Positions 16,221-23,997 of a DNA stretch of 64,000 bases are shown in pieces (position 1 is the first letter of the stretch; each line of letters begins with the position of its first letter). The notes beneath the pieces are model-generated. The model worked only from the letters and a program-made list of their open reading frames with translations, made no database searches and was not told where the DNA came from. The translations under genes were made by a program, and so were the position numbers. Location: contig JAAVYW010000051.1 of NCBI GenBank assembly GCA_022791315.1, forward strand, positions 28,899 to 92,898. Direction: 5' to 3'. Origin of the DNA: Oscillospiraceae bacterium. Lineage in GTDB: Bacteria > Bacillota > Clostridia > Oscillospirales > Ruminococcaceae.

Positions 16221-17099
16221 TCAGCAAATTTTCTGAAGCATCTCCAAAAACTTCTGGGACGCCTTGGAGAGCACCTGGTATTTCTTCCAAATCAGGCTGG
16301 CGGTGGTGTGCTGCACCGGGCGCAGGGGCCGAAAACAGAGATTGCTCTCCCCGCTGGTGTTGATGAGCCCGTCAAAGCAGATGGCATACCCCATCCCCTC
16401 CTCCACAAACAGGGAGCCATTGAAGAGCAGGGTATAGGTGGCGGCGATATTGAGTTTTGACACATCCGGCGCAATCTGGCGCAGGATGGGCCAGCCGTCC
16501 CGCTCCTCCTGGCTGGAGACAATCAGGGGCTTGTCCAGCAGGTCTTCCGGCGCAATGGTTTCCTGCGCCGCCAGCTCGGCGTCCCGGCGCATCAGAACGC
16601 CAAAGGAGTCCGGGCAGGGCAGGGGCATGGACTGGTATTTCAGGCTGTCCACCCGCCCATAGACCAGCCCAAAGTCAATGAGCCCCTTGTCCAGCTGCTC
16701 CATGACAAAGACCGAGTTCCCGCTGGCAATGTGATAGCGAATACCGGGGTATTCGCTCCGCAGCCGGCAGGCCGCCCGGGCAATGTGCCGGTTGCGCTCT
16801 GATTCCCCTGCGCCGATATACACATCCCCTGCCACCGCCTCCTCTGCCAGGGAGATTTCGTCCTCGGTCTTTTTCACCAGCAGTACAATCTCCTCGGCCC
16901 GCTTCCGCAGCAGCACCCCCTCCTCTGTCAGGGAAATGCCCCGGTTGCTGCGCACAAAGAGCTGCTTTCCCAGCTCGTCCTCCAAGTCCTTCAGCTGCCG
17001 CGACAGCGTGGGCTGCGAAAGATGCAAAAACTCCGCCGCCCCCGACAGGCTCTCCTCCCTGGCCGCCGCTAAAAAATACTGCAATACCCGCAATTCCAT
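16221..17099 (-). CDS. LysR-family transcriptional regulator
   Basis: Regulator of 292 residues. The N-terminal winged helix (MELRVLQYFLAAAREESLSG, then AAEFLHLSQPTLSRQLKDLE) is canonical for LysR proteins. The rest is the effector-binding domain (GDVYIGAGESE, LIDFGLVYG, EGMGYAICFDGLI). The frame is open upstream, but the ATG at 17099 begins the usual family N-terminus and follows AGAGGGGG. It is divergent from the small protein/DUF3737/cyclophilin-like genes, and the shared intergenic region holds symmetric sites it could bind. Confidence 0.92.
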   Translation of the reverse strand: MELRVLQYFLAAAREESLSGAAEFLHLSQPTLSRQLKDLEDELGKQLFVRSNRGISLTEEGVLLRKRAEEIVLLVKKTEDEISLAEEAVAGDVYIGAGESERNRHIARAACRLRSEYPGIRYHIASGNSVFVMEQLDKGLIDFGLVYGRVDSLKYQSMPLPCPDSFGVLMRRDAELAAQETIAPEDLLDKPLIVSSQEERDGWPILRQIAPDVSKLNIAATYTLLFNGSLFVEEGMGYAICFDGLINTSGESNLCFRPLRPVQHTTASLIWKKYQVLSKASQKFLEMLQKIC

Positions 17100-17155
17100 C
17101 TGTATCCCCCTCTTTCCTGTTCGGTTCCTTCCTCTGTCCTCTGCCTTCTTGAGGC

Positions 17156-17245
17156 AGTCTATCACGGTTTTCTATAATCGTCAAGCATATCATGCTATGT
17201 AACATAGGCATTTGCTATTTACACAGGGGTGTGCTATGATATGCT
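17156..17245. promoter_or_regulatory. Divergent promoters and candidate LysR operators
   Basis: Rightward promoter: TTGCTA (17212-17217), 17-base spacer, TATGAT (17235-17240). Leftward promoter: TTGACG (reading down from 17184) and TAGACT (17161-17156) with a 17-base spacer. Between them, CTATG-TAA-CATAG (17195-17207) is a perfect 5-3-5 palindrome of LysR-box type. AGCATATCAT (17183-17192) is the inverse of ATGATATGCT (17236-17245), which overlaps the rightward -10. Confidence 0.6.
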
Positions 17246-17315
17246 AAGAAACCACATCAGGCAAACCAAACGCCAAATACTGAGCATGAAACCGGGGGGG
17301 AAGGAGGCAAACCAG

Positions 17316-17552
17316 ATGAAACTGTGCTGTTCGGAAGACGCCCTTATCCAAAACCTGCGGGACGCGGGCTGCGACGAGGAAAAAATCGCCGCCTGCCTCT
17401 CCTGCATGAAATCCGACCGGGAAACGGAATGCCTCCGATTGCTCAAAAAGCACCGCAGCTGCCTGCTGGACACGGTGCATGAAGAGCAGAAGAAAATCGA
17501 TTGCCTGGACTATCTGCTCTACCAGATGAAAAAGACGAAAGGGGAACAATGA
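17316..17552 (+). CDS. Small cysteine-containing helical protein next to DUF3737
   Basis: Protein of 78 residues of unknown function. It begins MKLCCSEDALIQNLRDAGCD and contains AACLSCMK, HRSCLLDTVHEEQKKIDCLD and YQMKK. It is predominantly helical, with six cysteines. From memory, similar small proteins sit beside DUF3737 genes in other Clostridia, so the association looks conserved. The ATG at 17316 follows AAGGAGG. An in-frame start about 87 bases earlier lacks a ribosome site. It is probably part of the LysR-controlled operon. Confidence 0.7.
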   Translation: MKLCCSEDALIQNLRDAGCDEEKIAACLSCMKSDRETECLRLLKKHRSCLLDTVHEEQKKIDCLDYLLYQMKKTKGEQ

Positions 17553-17553
17553 G

Positions 17554-18405
17554 ATGGACATCATTGCAAACAAGACCTTTGACGAGGAGCGCGCGCTCTA
17601 CAACGCCCATGGCCTCCTGGTGCAGGACTGCACCTTCGACGGCCCCGCCGACGGGGAGAGCGCCTTCAAAGAGGGGCAGGGCATCCAGGTCCGCCGTTGT
17701 TTTTTCAATCTCCGCTATCCCTTCTGGCACGACAAGGGGGCAGTCATCTCCGATTCTGAGATGACTCAGCTGTGCCGCGCCGCCCTGTGGTATTCCGAGG
17801 ATTTGGAAATCGCCGGCAGCAAGCTCCACGGCATCAAGGCCCTGCGGGAGTGCAGCCGTGTGGCAATGCGGGACTGCGACATCGTCTCCCCCGAATTCGG
17901 CTGGTCCACCGACACCATCCAAATGGAGGGCTGCACCGCCGAAAGCGAGTATTTCATGATGCGTTCCTCCCATCTCACCTTCCGGGACGTGCAGATGAAG
18001 GGAAAATACTCCTTCCAGTACATCCAGGACGCCGTCTTCGACCACTGCAACTTTGACACCAAAGACGCCTTCTGGCACGGCAAAAACATCACCGTGCGGG
18101 ACAGCGTGGTCAAGGGGGAATACCTGGCCTGGTACAGCGAGGACATCACCTTTGAGCGCTGCAAAATCATCGGCACCCAGCCCCTCTGCTACTGCAAAAA
18201 CCTCCGCCTCATCGACTGCGAGATGATAGGCACTGACCTGGCCTTCGAGCGCTCCGAAGTGGAGGCCGCCCTCACCGCCCCCATCGACAGCATCAAAAAC
18301 CCCCTCTCGGGCCGCATCTATGTCCCGGCTGTGGGGGAAATCATCCGCGACCTGGAACAGGCCAAGGGCGAAGTCATCGTGGGCGCCCAGTGCTGCTGCG
18401 CCTAA
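17554..18405 (+). CDS. DUF3737 family protein (right-handed beta-helix)
   Basis: Protein of 283 residues matching the DUF3737 pattern. Short repeated turns of the form DCxFDGPADGESAFKE, WHDKGAVISDSEMTQ, DAFWHGKNITVRDSVVKG and LAWYSEDITFERCKIIG build a parallel beta-helix like pectate-lyase-type folds. No signal peptide is present. The function of the family is not established. It starts two bases after the stop of the small cysteine protein, so it is coupled to it. Confidence 0.85.
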   Translation: MDIIANKTFDEERALYNAHGLLVQDCTFDGPADGESAFKEGQGIQVRRCFFNLRYPFWHDKGAVISDSEMTQLCRAALWYSEDLEIAGSKLHGIKALRECSRVAMRDCDIVSPEFGWSTDTIQMEGCTAESEYFMMRSSHLTFRDVQMKGKYSFQYIQDAVFDHCNFDTKDAFWHGKNITVRDSVVKGEYLAWYSEDITFERCKIIGTQPLCYCKNLRLIDCEMIGTDLAFERSEVEAALTAPIDSIKNPLSGRIYVPAVGEIIRDLEQAKGEVIVGAQCCCA

Positions 18406-18416
18406 GGGGGAGCGCC

Positions 18417-18893
18417 ATGAACCTGCAATTCATCGGCGGGCTGGTGTCCTTGGCGCTGCTGTTAGCCGGCGGCGGCACGCCCCAGGAACCCGTTCCCCAG
18501 CCGCCCGCTCCCCCGGCAGGAATCGAGGAGGGAACCGAGCTGCCGTGCCTGTCCCTCCATGTGGGGGAGCACACCTTCTCTGCCCAGCTGGAGGACAGCG
18601 ACACTGCCCGCGCCCTGTTAGAGCGCCTGCCCCTGTCCCTGCCTATGGAGGAGCTCCACGGCAACGAGAAATACGGTTACCTCGAAAGCCCCCTCCCCAC
18701 CCACCCCTTCCTGCCCGGGAGCATCCGGGCAGGGGATCTGCTTCTCTACGGGGAGGACTGCCTGGTGGTCTTTTACGAAGGCCTCCCCGACTCCCCCTAC
18801 TCCTACACCGCCCTGGGCCATATCGAAAATCCCGAGGGCCTGGCCGGTGCCCTGGGCAACGGCAGTGTCACAGTCCGCTTCACGGTCCAATAG
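18417..18893 (+). CDS. Cyclophilin-like domain protein with N-terminal export signal
   Basis: Protein of 158 residues. Residues 1-22 form a signal-like hydrophobic stretch (LVSLALLLAGGG). A Pro-rich linker to about 42 is followed by a cyclophilin-like fold domain: DTARALLERLPLSLPMEELH, KYGYLESPLP, GDLLLYGEDCLVVFYE and YTALGHIEN. In related clostridial proteins this domain is carried by lipoproteins. Here the lipobox position reads L-A-G-G with no cysteine, so it may be a signal-anchored or secreted version. It starts 11 bases after DUF3737 and is followed by a strong terminator. Peptidyl-prolyl isomerase activity is not expected for this subgroup. Confidence 0.75.
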   Translation: MNLQFIGGLVSLALLLAGGGTPQEPVPQPPAPPAGIEEGTELPCLSLHVGEHTFSAQLEDSDTARALLERLPLSLPMEELHGNEKYGYLESPLPTHPFLPGSIRAGDLLLYGEDCLVVFYEGLPDSPYSYTALGHIENPEGLAGALGNGSVTVRFTVQ

Positions 18894-18898
18894 CCAAA

Positions 18899-18946
18899 GC
18901 CCCGCTGTATTTCCCCGGAAATGGGGATTGACAGCGGGGCCTTTTT
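18899..18946 (+). terminator. Rho-independent terminator after the DUF3737 operon
   Basis: GCCCCGCTGT (18899-18908) pairs with ACAGCGGGGC (18931-18940), with a smaller CCCC/GGGG hairpin inside and a CTTTTT tail. Confidence 0.88.
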
Positions 18947-18956
18947 GCTTTACAAT
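18928..18956 (+). promoter_or_regulatory. Sigma-A promoter of the thiamine operon, overlapping the upstream terminator
   Basis: TTGACA (18928-18933) and TACAAT (18951-18956) with a 17-base spacer. The -35 box and spacer lie within the right arm and T tract of the preceding terminator. Confidence 0.82.
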
Positions 18957-18970
18957 GGAGAAAAATAGAA

Positions 18971-19060
18971 GAACAGGGGAGCTTGTGTGACAGGCTGAGA
19001 GGAAGGTACACCTTCGACCCTTGAACCTGATGCGGGTAATGCCGCCGGAGGAAGATGCTG
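18971..19060 (+). promoter_or_regulatory. TPP riboswitch (THI element)
   Basis: The two conserved halves of the thiamine pyrophosphate aptamer are clear: GGCTGAGAGG near 18993 and ACCCTTGAACCTGATGCGGG followed by TAATGCCG near 19018-19044. It lies between a sigma-A promoter and a terminator, upstream of thiM. When TPP is bound the downstream terminator is expected to form and switch the thiamine salvage genes off. Confidence 0.95.
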
Positions 19061-19077
19061 ATTTTCTGCTTTTTTCT

Positions 19078-19110
19078 GGAGGTATCCCTTTGGGTGCCTC
19101 CTGTTTTTTT
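19078..19110 (+). terminator. Riboswitch-controlled terminator upstream of thiM
   Basis: GGAGG (19078-19082) pairs with CCTCC (19097-19101), with CCC/GGG pairing inside, followed by seven T residues. It sits directly after the TPP aptamer and before the thiM ribosome site, so it is the likely expression platform. Confidence 0.85.
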
Positions 19111-19150
19111 GCCTTTTTTATAAAACACTCTGACAGAAAAGAGGGAATCC

Positions 19151-19975
19151 ATGCTGCAAGACACCCTGGCCGCCCTGCGCAAACAGGCCCCGCTCATCCA
19201 CTGTATCACCAACTATGTCACAGCAAACGACTGCGCCAACCTGCTGCTGGCCTGCGGCGCCTCCCCCGTCATGGCCGACGACCCGGCAGAGGCCGCCGAA
19301 ATCGCCGCCCAGAGCCAAGGGCTCCTCCTGAATCTCGGCACCTTAAACCAGTGCACCATCCCCGCCATGCTGGCCGCAGGCCGCCAGGCCAATGCCCTGG
19401 GCCTCCCCGTGGTGCTGGACCCGGTGGGCGCCGGCGCATCCCGCCTGCGCAGCGAAACAGCGGCAATGCTGTTAAGTGAGCTCCGCTTCGCCGCCATCCG
19501 GGGCAACAGCTCGGAGATTAAGGCCTTAGCCACCGGCAGCAGCGCAACCCGCGGCGTAGATGCCGCCCTTTCCGACCAGGCTCCAGAGGATGCCCTGGGC
19601 TTTGCCCAGGAGGCCTCCCGCCGGTGGGGCGCAGTGGTAGCCCTCACCGGCCCCATCGACATTGTGGCCCACGGGACACAGGCCTGCCTCATCCAAAACG
19701 GCCACCCCATGATGGGGCGCGTCACCGGCACCGGTTGCCAGCTCTCGGCGCTCACCGCCGCTTTCCTGGCGGCAAACCCCGGCGCGCCGCTGGAGGCCGT
19801 ATCCGCCGCCGTCTGCGCCATGGGCCTCTGCGGTGAGATAGCCCACCGCCGCCTGGGCCGCTTAGAGGGCAATATCGCCTACCGGGGCCGCATCATCGAC
19901 GCCCTGTACCGGCTCACGCCGGAGCGTCTGGCAGCGGGCGCAAAAGCCCGGTTCCTCCCCCCTCAAAGCACTTGA
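19151..19975 (+). CDS. thiM: Hydroxyethylthiazole kinase
   Basis: ThiM phosphorylates 4-methyl-5-(2-hydroxyethyl)thiazole so that salvaged thiazole can enter thiamine phosphate synthesis. Length is 274 residues. PLIHCITNYVTANDCAN near residue 14 is the family N-terminal motif, LNLGTLN follows, VVLDPVGAGAS is the ribokinase-type substrate loop, and GTGCQLSA is the anion hole. It is directly controlled by the TPP riboswitch and terminator upstream. The rest of the thiamine genes lie about 700 bp downstream on the same strand, beyond an opposite-strand gene. Confidence 0.96.
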   Translation: MLQDTLAALRKQAPLIHCITNYVTANDCANLLLACGASPVMADDPAEAAEIAAQSQGLLLNLGTLNQCTIPAMLAAGRQANALGLPVVLDPVGAGASRLRSETAAMLLSELRFAAIRGNSSEIKALATGSSATRGVDAALSDQAPEDALGFAQEASRRWGAVVALTGPIDIVAHGTQACLIQNGHPMMGRVTGTGCQLSALTAAFLAANPGAPLEAVSAAVCAMGLCGEIAHRRLGRLEGNIAYRGRIIDALYRLTPERLAAGAKARFLPPQST

Positions 19976-20001
19976 GCCACACCGCTTTCCACCTGCCAAC
20001 G

Positions 20002-20586
20002 CTATAGCAGCCCGTGCTCCGCCAGCACCTTTGCCTCCTTCCAGTACCGGGGATACACCTCCTGGTAGAGCAGCGCAGTGGGGTGCTCCTGGTTTTCCAG
20101 CAGCTTGTCCCGCACAATCATGCGCATCACAATCCCCCTGATGATGTCGTAGCGGTACTGGGGCAGCTCCTCGTATCTCTCATACACAAACTCCCCCTTT
20201 TCCTGGTATTTCAGGATTTCCCGGTACACGTCCTCCACCACCTCTACCCCTGCCACCGGCACCGGCTCCCGGGAGATGGCGCAGGTCTTTACCCCGTGGT
20301 CTTCCCGCATCTCGTAGTCCCCCTCGCAGCGGTAGATATAGCCACTGACCCCCTTGTAAAACCGTTCCAGCGCGCCGGGGAACATCTCCTGGAACACCAC
20401 CTTGTCCGGCTGGATGTCCATCATCATCCTGCGCACAGGGTCGCGTGCATAGTCCCAGATGTAAAACAGCGCCACCCTCCGGCTGGTGGAGAGATACACG
20501 CAGGCCTCTTTCAAATTAGAGCCCTCACTGTAAAAGGGCTTCAGTTCCGTGAGCCCTCCCCGGCTGGTGCCATGATAAAAAACCAT
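20002..20586 (-). CDS. Hypothetical protein with ADP-ribosyltransferase-like N-terminal motif
   Basis: Protein of 194 residues. The N-terminal FYHGTS (residues 3-8) followed by VYLSTSRRVALFYIWDYA resembles the first two strands of the ADP-ribosyltransferase/RNA 2'-phosphotransferase fold (His and Tyr of the H-Y-E triad). A charged helical C-terminal half follows (VVEDVYREILKYQEKGEF, YRYDIIRGIVMRM). I do not recognise a named family, and NAD use is unproven. AGGAGG lies seven bases before the ATG. It is encoded on the opposite strand between thiM and thiE, so readthrough of the thiamine operon would be antisense to it. Confidence 0.7.
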   Translation of the reverse strand: MVFYHGTSRGGLTELKPFYSEGSNLKEACVYLSTSRRVALFYIWDYARDPVRRMMMDIQPDKVVFQEMFPGALERFYKGVSGYIYRCEGDYEMREDHGVKTCAISREPVPVAGVEVVEDVYREILKYQEKGEFVYERYEELPQYRYDIIRGIVMRMIVRDKLLENQEHPTALLYQEVYPRYWKEAKVLAEHGLL

Positions 20587-20666
20587 TTTATCTCCTCCTA
20601 TCTGTTTTTAGCGTGGTACTACTTCTTATCGTCCAAAACACACAAAACGAAAGCAGGTTGCAAATT

Positions 20667-21326
20667 ATGAAATGTGAGAAAGGGCATATGCTCCTCTATG
20701 CTGTCACCGACCGGGCCTGGACAGGGCGCCAGAGCCTCTATGAACAGGTGGAGTCGGCCCTAAGGGGTGGTGTCACCTGCCTCCAGCTGCGGGAAAAGGC
20801 ACTGGACGAGGCCGCCTTTTTCAAAGAGGCGGCGGAAATCGGCAGCCTGTGCAGGCAATATGGTGTCCCCTTCCTTGTCAACGACAATCTGCCCGTGGCC
20901 ATCGCCAGCGGCGCAGACGGCGTCCACATCGGGCAGTCCGACCTGGGCGTGCGGGAGGCCCGCGCGCTCTTGGGCAGCGGCAAAATCCTGGGCGTCTCTG
21001 CGCAGACTGTCGAACAGGCCCGGCGGGCCGTGCAGGAGGGAGCCGACTACCTGGGCGTGGGCGCCGTCTTCCCCACTGCCACTAAGACAGATGCCAGCCC
21101 TGTCCCCCTTCCCACGCTCCAGGCCATCTGCCAGGCGGTGGAGGTGCCTGTGGTAGCCATCGGCGGCATTGGCCGGGAAAATCTCCTCTCCCTCTCCGGC
21201 AGCGGCGTCCAGGGCGTGGCCCTGGTGTCCGCCATCTTCGGGGCCAGAGACATCACAAGCGCCTGCCGGGAGCTGCGCGCCCTGGCGGAGCAAATGGCCG
21301 GGAACACCCCATCAGAAAGGAATTGA
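20667..21326 (+). CDS. thiE: Thiamine phosphate synthase
   Basis: ThiE joins HMP-pyrophosphate and thiazole phosphate to form thiamine monophosphate. TIM-barrel protein, 219 residues: MLLYAVTDR opens the first strand, GGVTCLQLREK binds phosphate, FLVNDNLPVAIASGADGVHI and GVGAVFPTATKTDAS are the family signature, and PVVAIGGIGREN closes the site. The ATG at 20667 is preferred, with AAGCAGG as a weak ribosome site. ATG at 20688 is possible because AGAAAGGG precedes it. No promoter is obvious, so it may depend on readthrough from thiM. It overlaps or nearly abuts thiD. Confidence 0.93.
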   Translation: MKCEKGHMLLYAVTDRAWTGRQSLYEQVESALRGGVTCLQLREKALDEAAFFKEAAEIGSLCRQYGVPFLVNDNLPVAIASGADGVHIGQSDLGVREARALLGSGKILGVSAQTVEQARRAVQEGADYLGVGAVFPTATKTDASPVPLPTLQAICQAVEVPVVAIGGIGRENLLSLSGSGVQGVALVSAIFGARDITSACRELRALAEQMAGNTPSERN

Positions 21327-21331
21327 CCGAC

Positions 21332-22138
21332 ATGAAAACAGCCCTCTCCATCGCCGGGACCGACCCCACCGGGGGCGCAGGAATCCAGGCGGACTTAAAA
21401 ACCATGACCCTCAACGGGGTCTTTGCCATGAGCGTGGAAACCGCCCTGGTGGCCCAGAACACCACCGGCGTCCGGGGCATCCTGGAGGTCTCCCCGGAAT
21501 TCCTGGCCCTGCAAATCGATGCTGTATTTGAAGACATCCCACCCGATGCCGTCAAAATCGGCATGGTCTCCTCCCCTGCCCTCATCGCGGTCATCGGGGA
21601 GCGCCTACGCCATTACCGGCCCCCAACCATTGTGGTAGACCCGGTGATGGTCACTGCCAGCGGCCACCGGCTCATTGGCGAAGACGCCGCAGAGGCCCTT
21701 AAGCGGGAGCTCCTCCCCCTCTGTACCTTAGCCACCCCCAACATCCCCGAGGCCCAGGTGCTGGCGGGCATGGAAATCCACACCCCCCAGGAGATGGAAA
21801 CTGCTGCCCGCCGCATTAGCCAGGCCTTTGGCTGTGCCGTGCTGCTCAAGGGCGGCCACAGCGTCAACGACGCCAACGACCTGCTGGCAGAGCAGGAAAA
21901 GACCCAGTGGTTCCCCGGCAAGCGCATCCCCAACCCCAACACCCACGGCACCGGCTGTACCCTCTCCAGCGCCATCGCCGCCAATTTAGCCAAGGGGTTC
22001 CCCCTGCCCCAGGCCATCTCCCTGGCAAAGGACTACATCTCCTCCGCCCTGGCCGCCATGCTGGATTTGGGCCGGGGCAGCGGCCCCATGAACCACGCCT
22101 TTGACCTGCGGGGCAAGTATGCCAAAGAGGCCGAATAG
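21332..22138 (+). CDS. thiD: Hydroxymethylpyrimidine/phosphomethylpyrimidine kinase
   Basis: ThiD phosphorylates HMP twice to give HMP-pyrophosphate for ThiE. 268 residues of the ribokinase fold: SIAGTDPTGGAGIQADLKT at the N-terminus, IVVDPVMVTASGHRLIGEDA in the middle, and HGTGCTLSSAIAANLAKG with the anion hole and catalytic region near the C-terminus. The ATG at 21332 lies five bases after the thiE stop, and AGAAAGG is upstream. Member of the thiE-thiD-tenA unit. Confidence 0.95.
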   Translation: MKTALSIAGTDPTGGAGIQADLKTMTLNGVFAMSVETALVAQNTTGVRGILEVSPEFLALQIDAVFEDIPPDAVKIGMVSSPALIAVIGERLRHYRPPTIVVDPVMVTASGHRLIGEDAAEALKRELLPLCTLATPNIPEAQVLAGMEIHTPQEMETAARRISQAFGCAVLLKGGHSVNDANDLLAEQEKTQWFPGKRIPNPNTHGTGCTLSSAIAANLAKGFPLPQAISLAKDYISSALAAMLDLGRGSGPMNHAFDLRGKYAKEAE

Positions 22139-22168
22139 CAGTTGGATATGAGAAAGGAGCAGACTGCC

Positions 22169-22852
22169 ATGCAGAAAACCACCCAACATCTCCTGGACGC
22201 TGCCCGGGAAACCTGGGCGGCCTACAACCGCCACCCCTTTGTGCTGGGTATTGAGGACGGCTCCCTGGACCGGGAGAAGTTTCGCTATTACATTCTCCAG
22301 GACTATCTCTATCTGGAGGAATACGCCAAGGTCTTTTCCATCGGCGTGGCAAAGGCCGGGAGCTTAGAAACCATGCAGCTCTTTTCCCGCTATGTCACTC
22401 TCCTCACCCAGGGGGAGATGGACATTCACCGGGGCTATCTGGGACGGCTGGAGGTGACGGAGTCTGAGCTTGCCCAGACCCCTCGGGCCCTGGACAACCT
22501 CTCCTACACCTCCTACATGCTGCGGGTGGCCTACGAAGAGGGCGAAATCGAGATTCTCTCCGCCATCCTCTCCTGCGCCTATAGTTATGAGCAAATCGCC
22601 CAGACAATCCTGGAGCACAACCCCTGCGCCGCCCGGCATCCCTTTTATGGCCAGTGGGTGCAGGGCTATGCCGCCCCCACCTATCACCAGGCCAATCTCC
22701 TGCTGCTGGGTACCCTCGACCGCCTGTCGCAAAACCTCCCCCCGGCCCGGCTGCACCACATCACCGACATTTTCCTAACCTGCTCCCGCTATGAGCTGGC
22801 CTTCTGGGACATGGCCTGGAATCAAGCCGCTGGTCCACGCCCTCGCCTATAG
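22169..22852 (+). CDS. tenA: Thiaminase II / aminopyrimidine hydrolase
   Basis: TenA salvages degraded thiamine by hydrolysing aminomethyl-aminomethylpyrimidine to HMP, which ThiD then phosphorylates. All-helical protein of 227 residues: HPFVLGIEDGSLDREKFRYY, LQDYLYLEEYAKVF with the substrate-binding Asp, and SCAYSYEQIAQ with the catalytic Cys. The ATG at 22169 follows AGAAAGGAG. The last six bases overlap the end of the convergent methyltransferase gene. It completes a salvage-only thiamine set (thiM, thiE, thiD, tenA). Confidence 0.93.
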   Translation: MQKTTQHLLDAARETWAAYNRHPFVLGIEDGSLDREKFRYYILQDYLYLEEYAKVFSIGVAKAGSLETMQLFSRYVTLLTQGEMDIHRGYLGRLEVTESELAQTPRALDNLSYTSYMLRVAYEEGEIEILSAILSCAYSYEQIAQTILEHNPCAARHPFYGQWVQGYAAPTYHQANLLLLGTLDRLSQNLPPARLHHITDIFLTCSRYELAFWDMAWNQAAGPRPRL

Positions 22853-23431
22853 CCGCCTCCGCCCCAGATAGCGGTTTACCCGCCCCCTGTATTCCCTATA
22901 ATCCTCCCCAAAGGCAGCTGTCAAAAAATCCTCCTCCACATTGACAATCTGTAAATGGAGCATCAGCGCGGCAAGGCCCGAGAGCACCAGCAGCACCGGG
23001 TGGAAAAACATCAGCAAAATCCCGATGTACACCAGGTCAAATCCCAAAAAGGCGGGATTGCGGCTGTAGCGGTAGATACCCTCCGTCACCAGCTTTGTCT
23101 CCCCCTTTTGGGGCGTCCCGGCCCGCCAGCTGTCCCCCATGTCCCGCACCGAGAGGGCAAAGGCTGCCACCCCCAAAACCCCCAGCGCAAACCCTGCCGC
23201 CCGCACTCCCGCCGGGAACCGGCTGACGGGAATCAGGATACACGCCATCTCCGCGGCAGCTGCCAAAACCGTCGCCAGCTTTACGCCCAGCTCAATCCGC
23301 TTTGCAGCCCCTGTCTTTCCCTTCCCCAGCTGGTTGGTGCGGATTCCCCTGCCCCGCTGCCGCAGCATCTTGTAAAAATAGCAGCCGTAAAACGCCGCCA
23401 GAATCCCCAGCGCCCCGATTTGAAACAGCAT
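22847..23431 (-). CDS. Isoprenylcysteine carboxyl methyltransferase-like membrane protein
   Basis: Integral membrane methyltransferase of the ICMT/PEMT-like family, 194 residues with about four or five helices. The C-terminal SAM-binding half is typical: KLVTEGIYRYSRNPAFLGFD, then EEDFLTAAFGEDYREYRGRV. Bacterial members methylate unknown membrane-associated substrates. It is convergent with tenA, overlapping by six bases, and lies downstream of a P-loop protein gene from which a terminator separates it. Confidence 0.83.
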   Translation of the reverse strand: MLFQIGALGILAAFYGCYFYKMLRQRGRGIRTNQLGKGKTGAAKRIELGVKLATVLAAAAEMACILIPVSRFPAGVRAAGFALGVLGVAAFALSVRDMGDSWRAGTPQKGETKLVTEGIYRYSRNPAFLGFDLVYIGILLMFFHPVLLVLSGLAALMLHLQIVNVEEDFLTAAFGEDYREYRGRVNRYLGRRRL

Positions 23432-23460
23432 TGCTTTCCCCCTTTTCTGTTACATGACAA

Positions 23461-23503
23461 AAGCAGCAGGCCAGCTCTATTTCAAACGCCGGTCCTGCTG
23501 CTT
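23461..23503 (-). terminator. Terminator between the P-loop gene and the ICMT-like gene
   Basis: AAGCAGCAGG (23461-23470) pairs with CCTGCTGCTT (23494-23503). On the minus strand it is followed by a T-rich tail. It lies just after the stop of the P-loop protein. Confidence 0.75.
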
Positions 23504-23515
23504 GTCTTTTCTCAC

Positions 23516-23929
23516 TTAGTCCAACAGATATTTTGTCACACTGGCGGGCAGTTCTTCCGCGTCCGCAGACACCGTGAAGAGGAATTCCGCCTTGGCCTGC
23601 TCACTGAGCTTCTCCATCTTCTCAAAGAACGCAGCCAGAGCATCATAGTTCCTGCCGCCGATTTTCAAGATACCATCGATATACACGCGGGAAATATCGT
23701 AGTTCCCTGCGCACAGGCCAGAGACAAAGCCAAAGAACATGTCATACCCGGAGATACCGAATTCCTCTGCATCCACCAGCCGGCAGCGGTGGGAGATGTC
23801 ATAGGTCAGCTTCATGCCCTTTTCAATGCACACCACGCTGCCCGTCTCGTTCTCCACTGCTTTGTTAATCATGTCGATGATTTTCTTTGTCTTCCCGGCC
23901 CCTTTGTTGCCGACGATAATCTTTACCAT
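23516..23929 (-). CDS. Small P-loop NTP-binding protein of unknown function
   Basis: Protein of 137 residues. GNKGAGKT (about 7-14) is a Walker A motif, and VYIDGILKIGG near 80-90 may hold the Walker B acidic residue. The overall pattern matches a short family in Clostridia that databases sometimes call PilT-like ATPases, although no pilus genes are near and the protein is far shorter than PilT. It is presumably a cytosolic nucleotide-binding protein. It lies between pgi and the ICMT-like gene on the same strand, with GGGAGG upstream of its ATG. Confidence 0.75.
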   Translation of the reverse strand: MVKIIVGNKGAGKTKKIIDMINKAVENETGSVVCIEKGMKLTYDISHRCRLVDAEEFGISGYDMFFGFVSGLCAGNYDISRVYIDGILKIGGRNYDALAAFFEKMEKLSEQAKAEFLFTVSADAEELPASVTKYLLD

Positions 23930-23997
23930 AAAACGTCCTCCCTTAAATTGAGTGATTATAGAATGGGCACAAGTCCCTTTCCGTTCCTATGTGTTCC

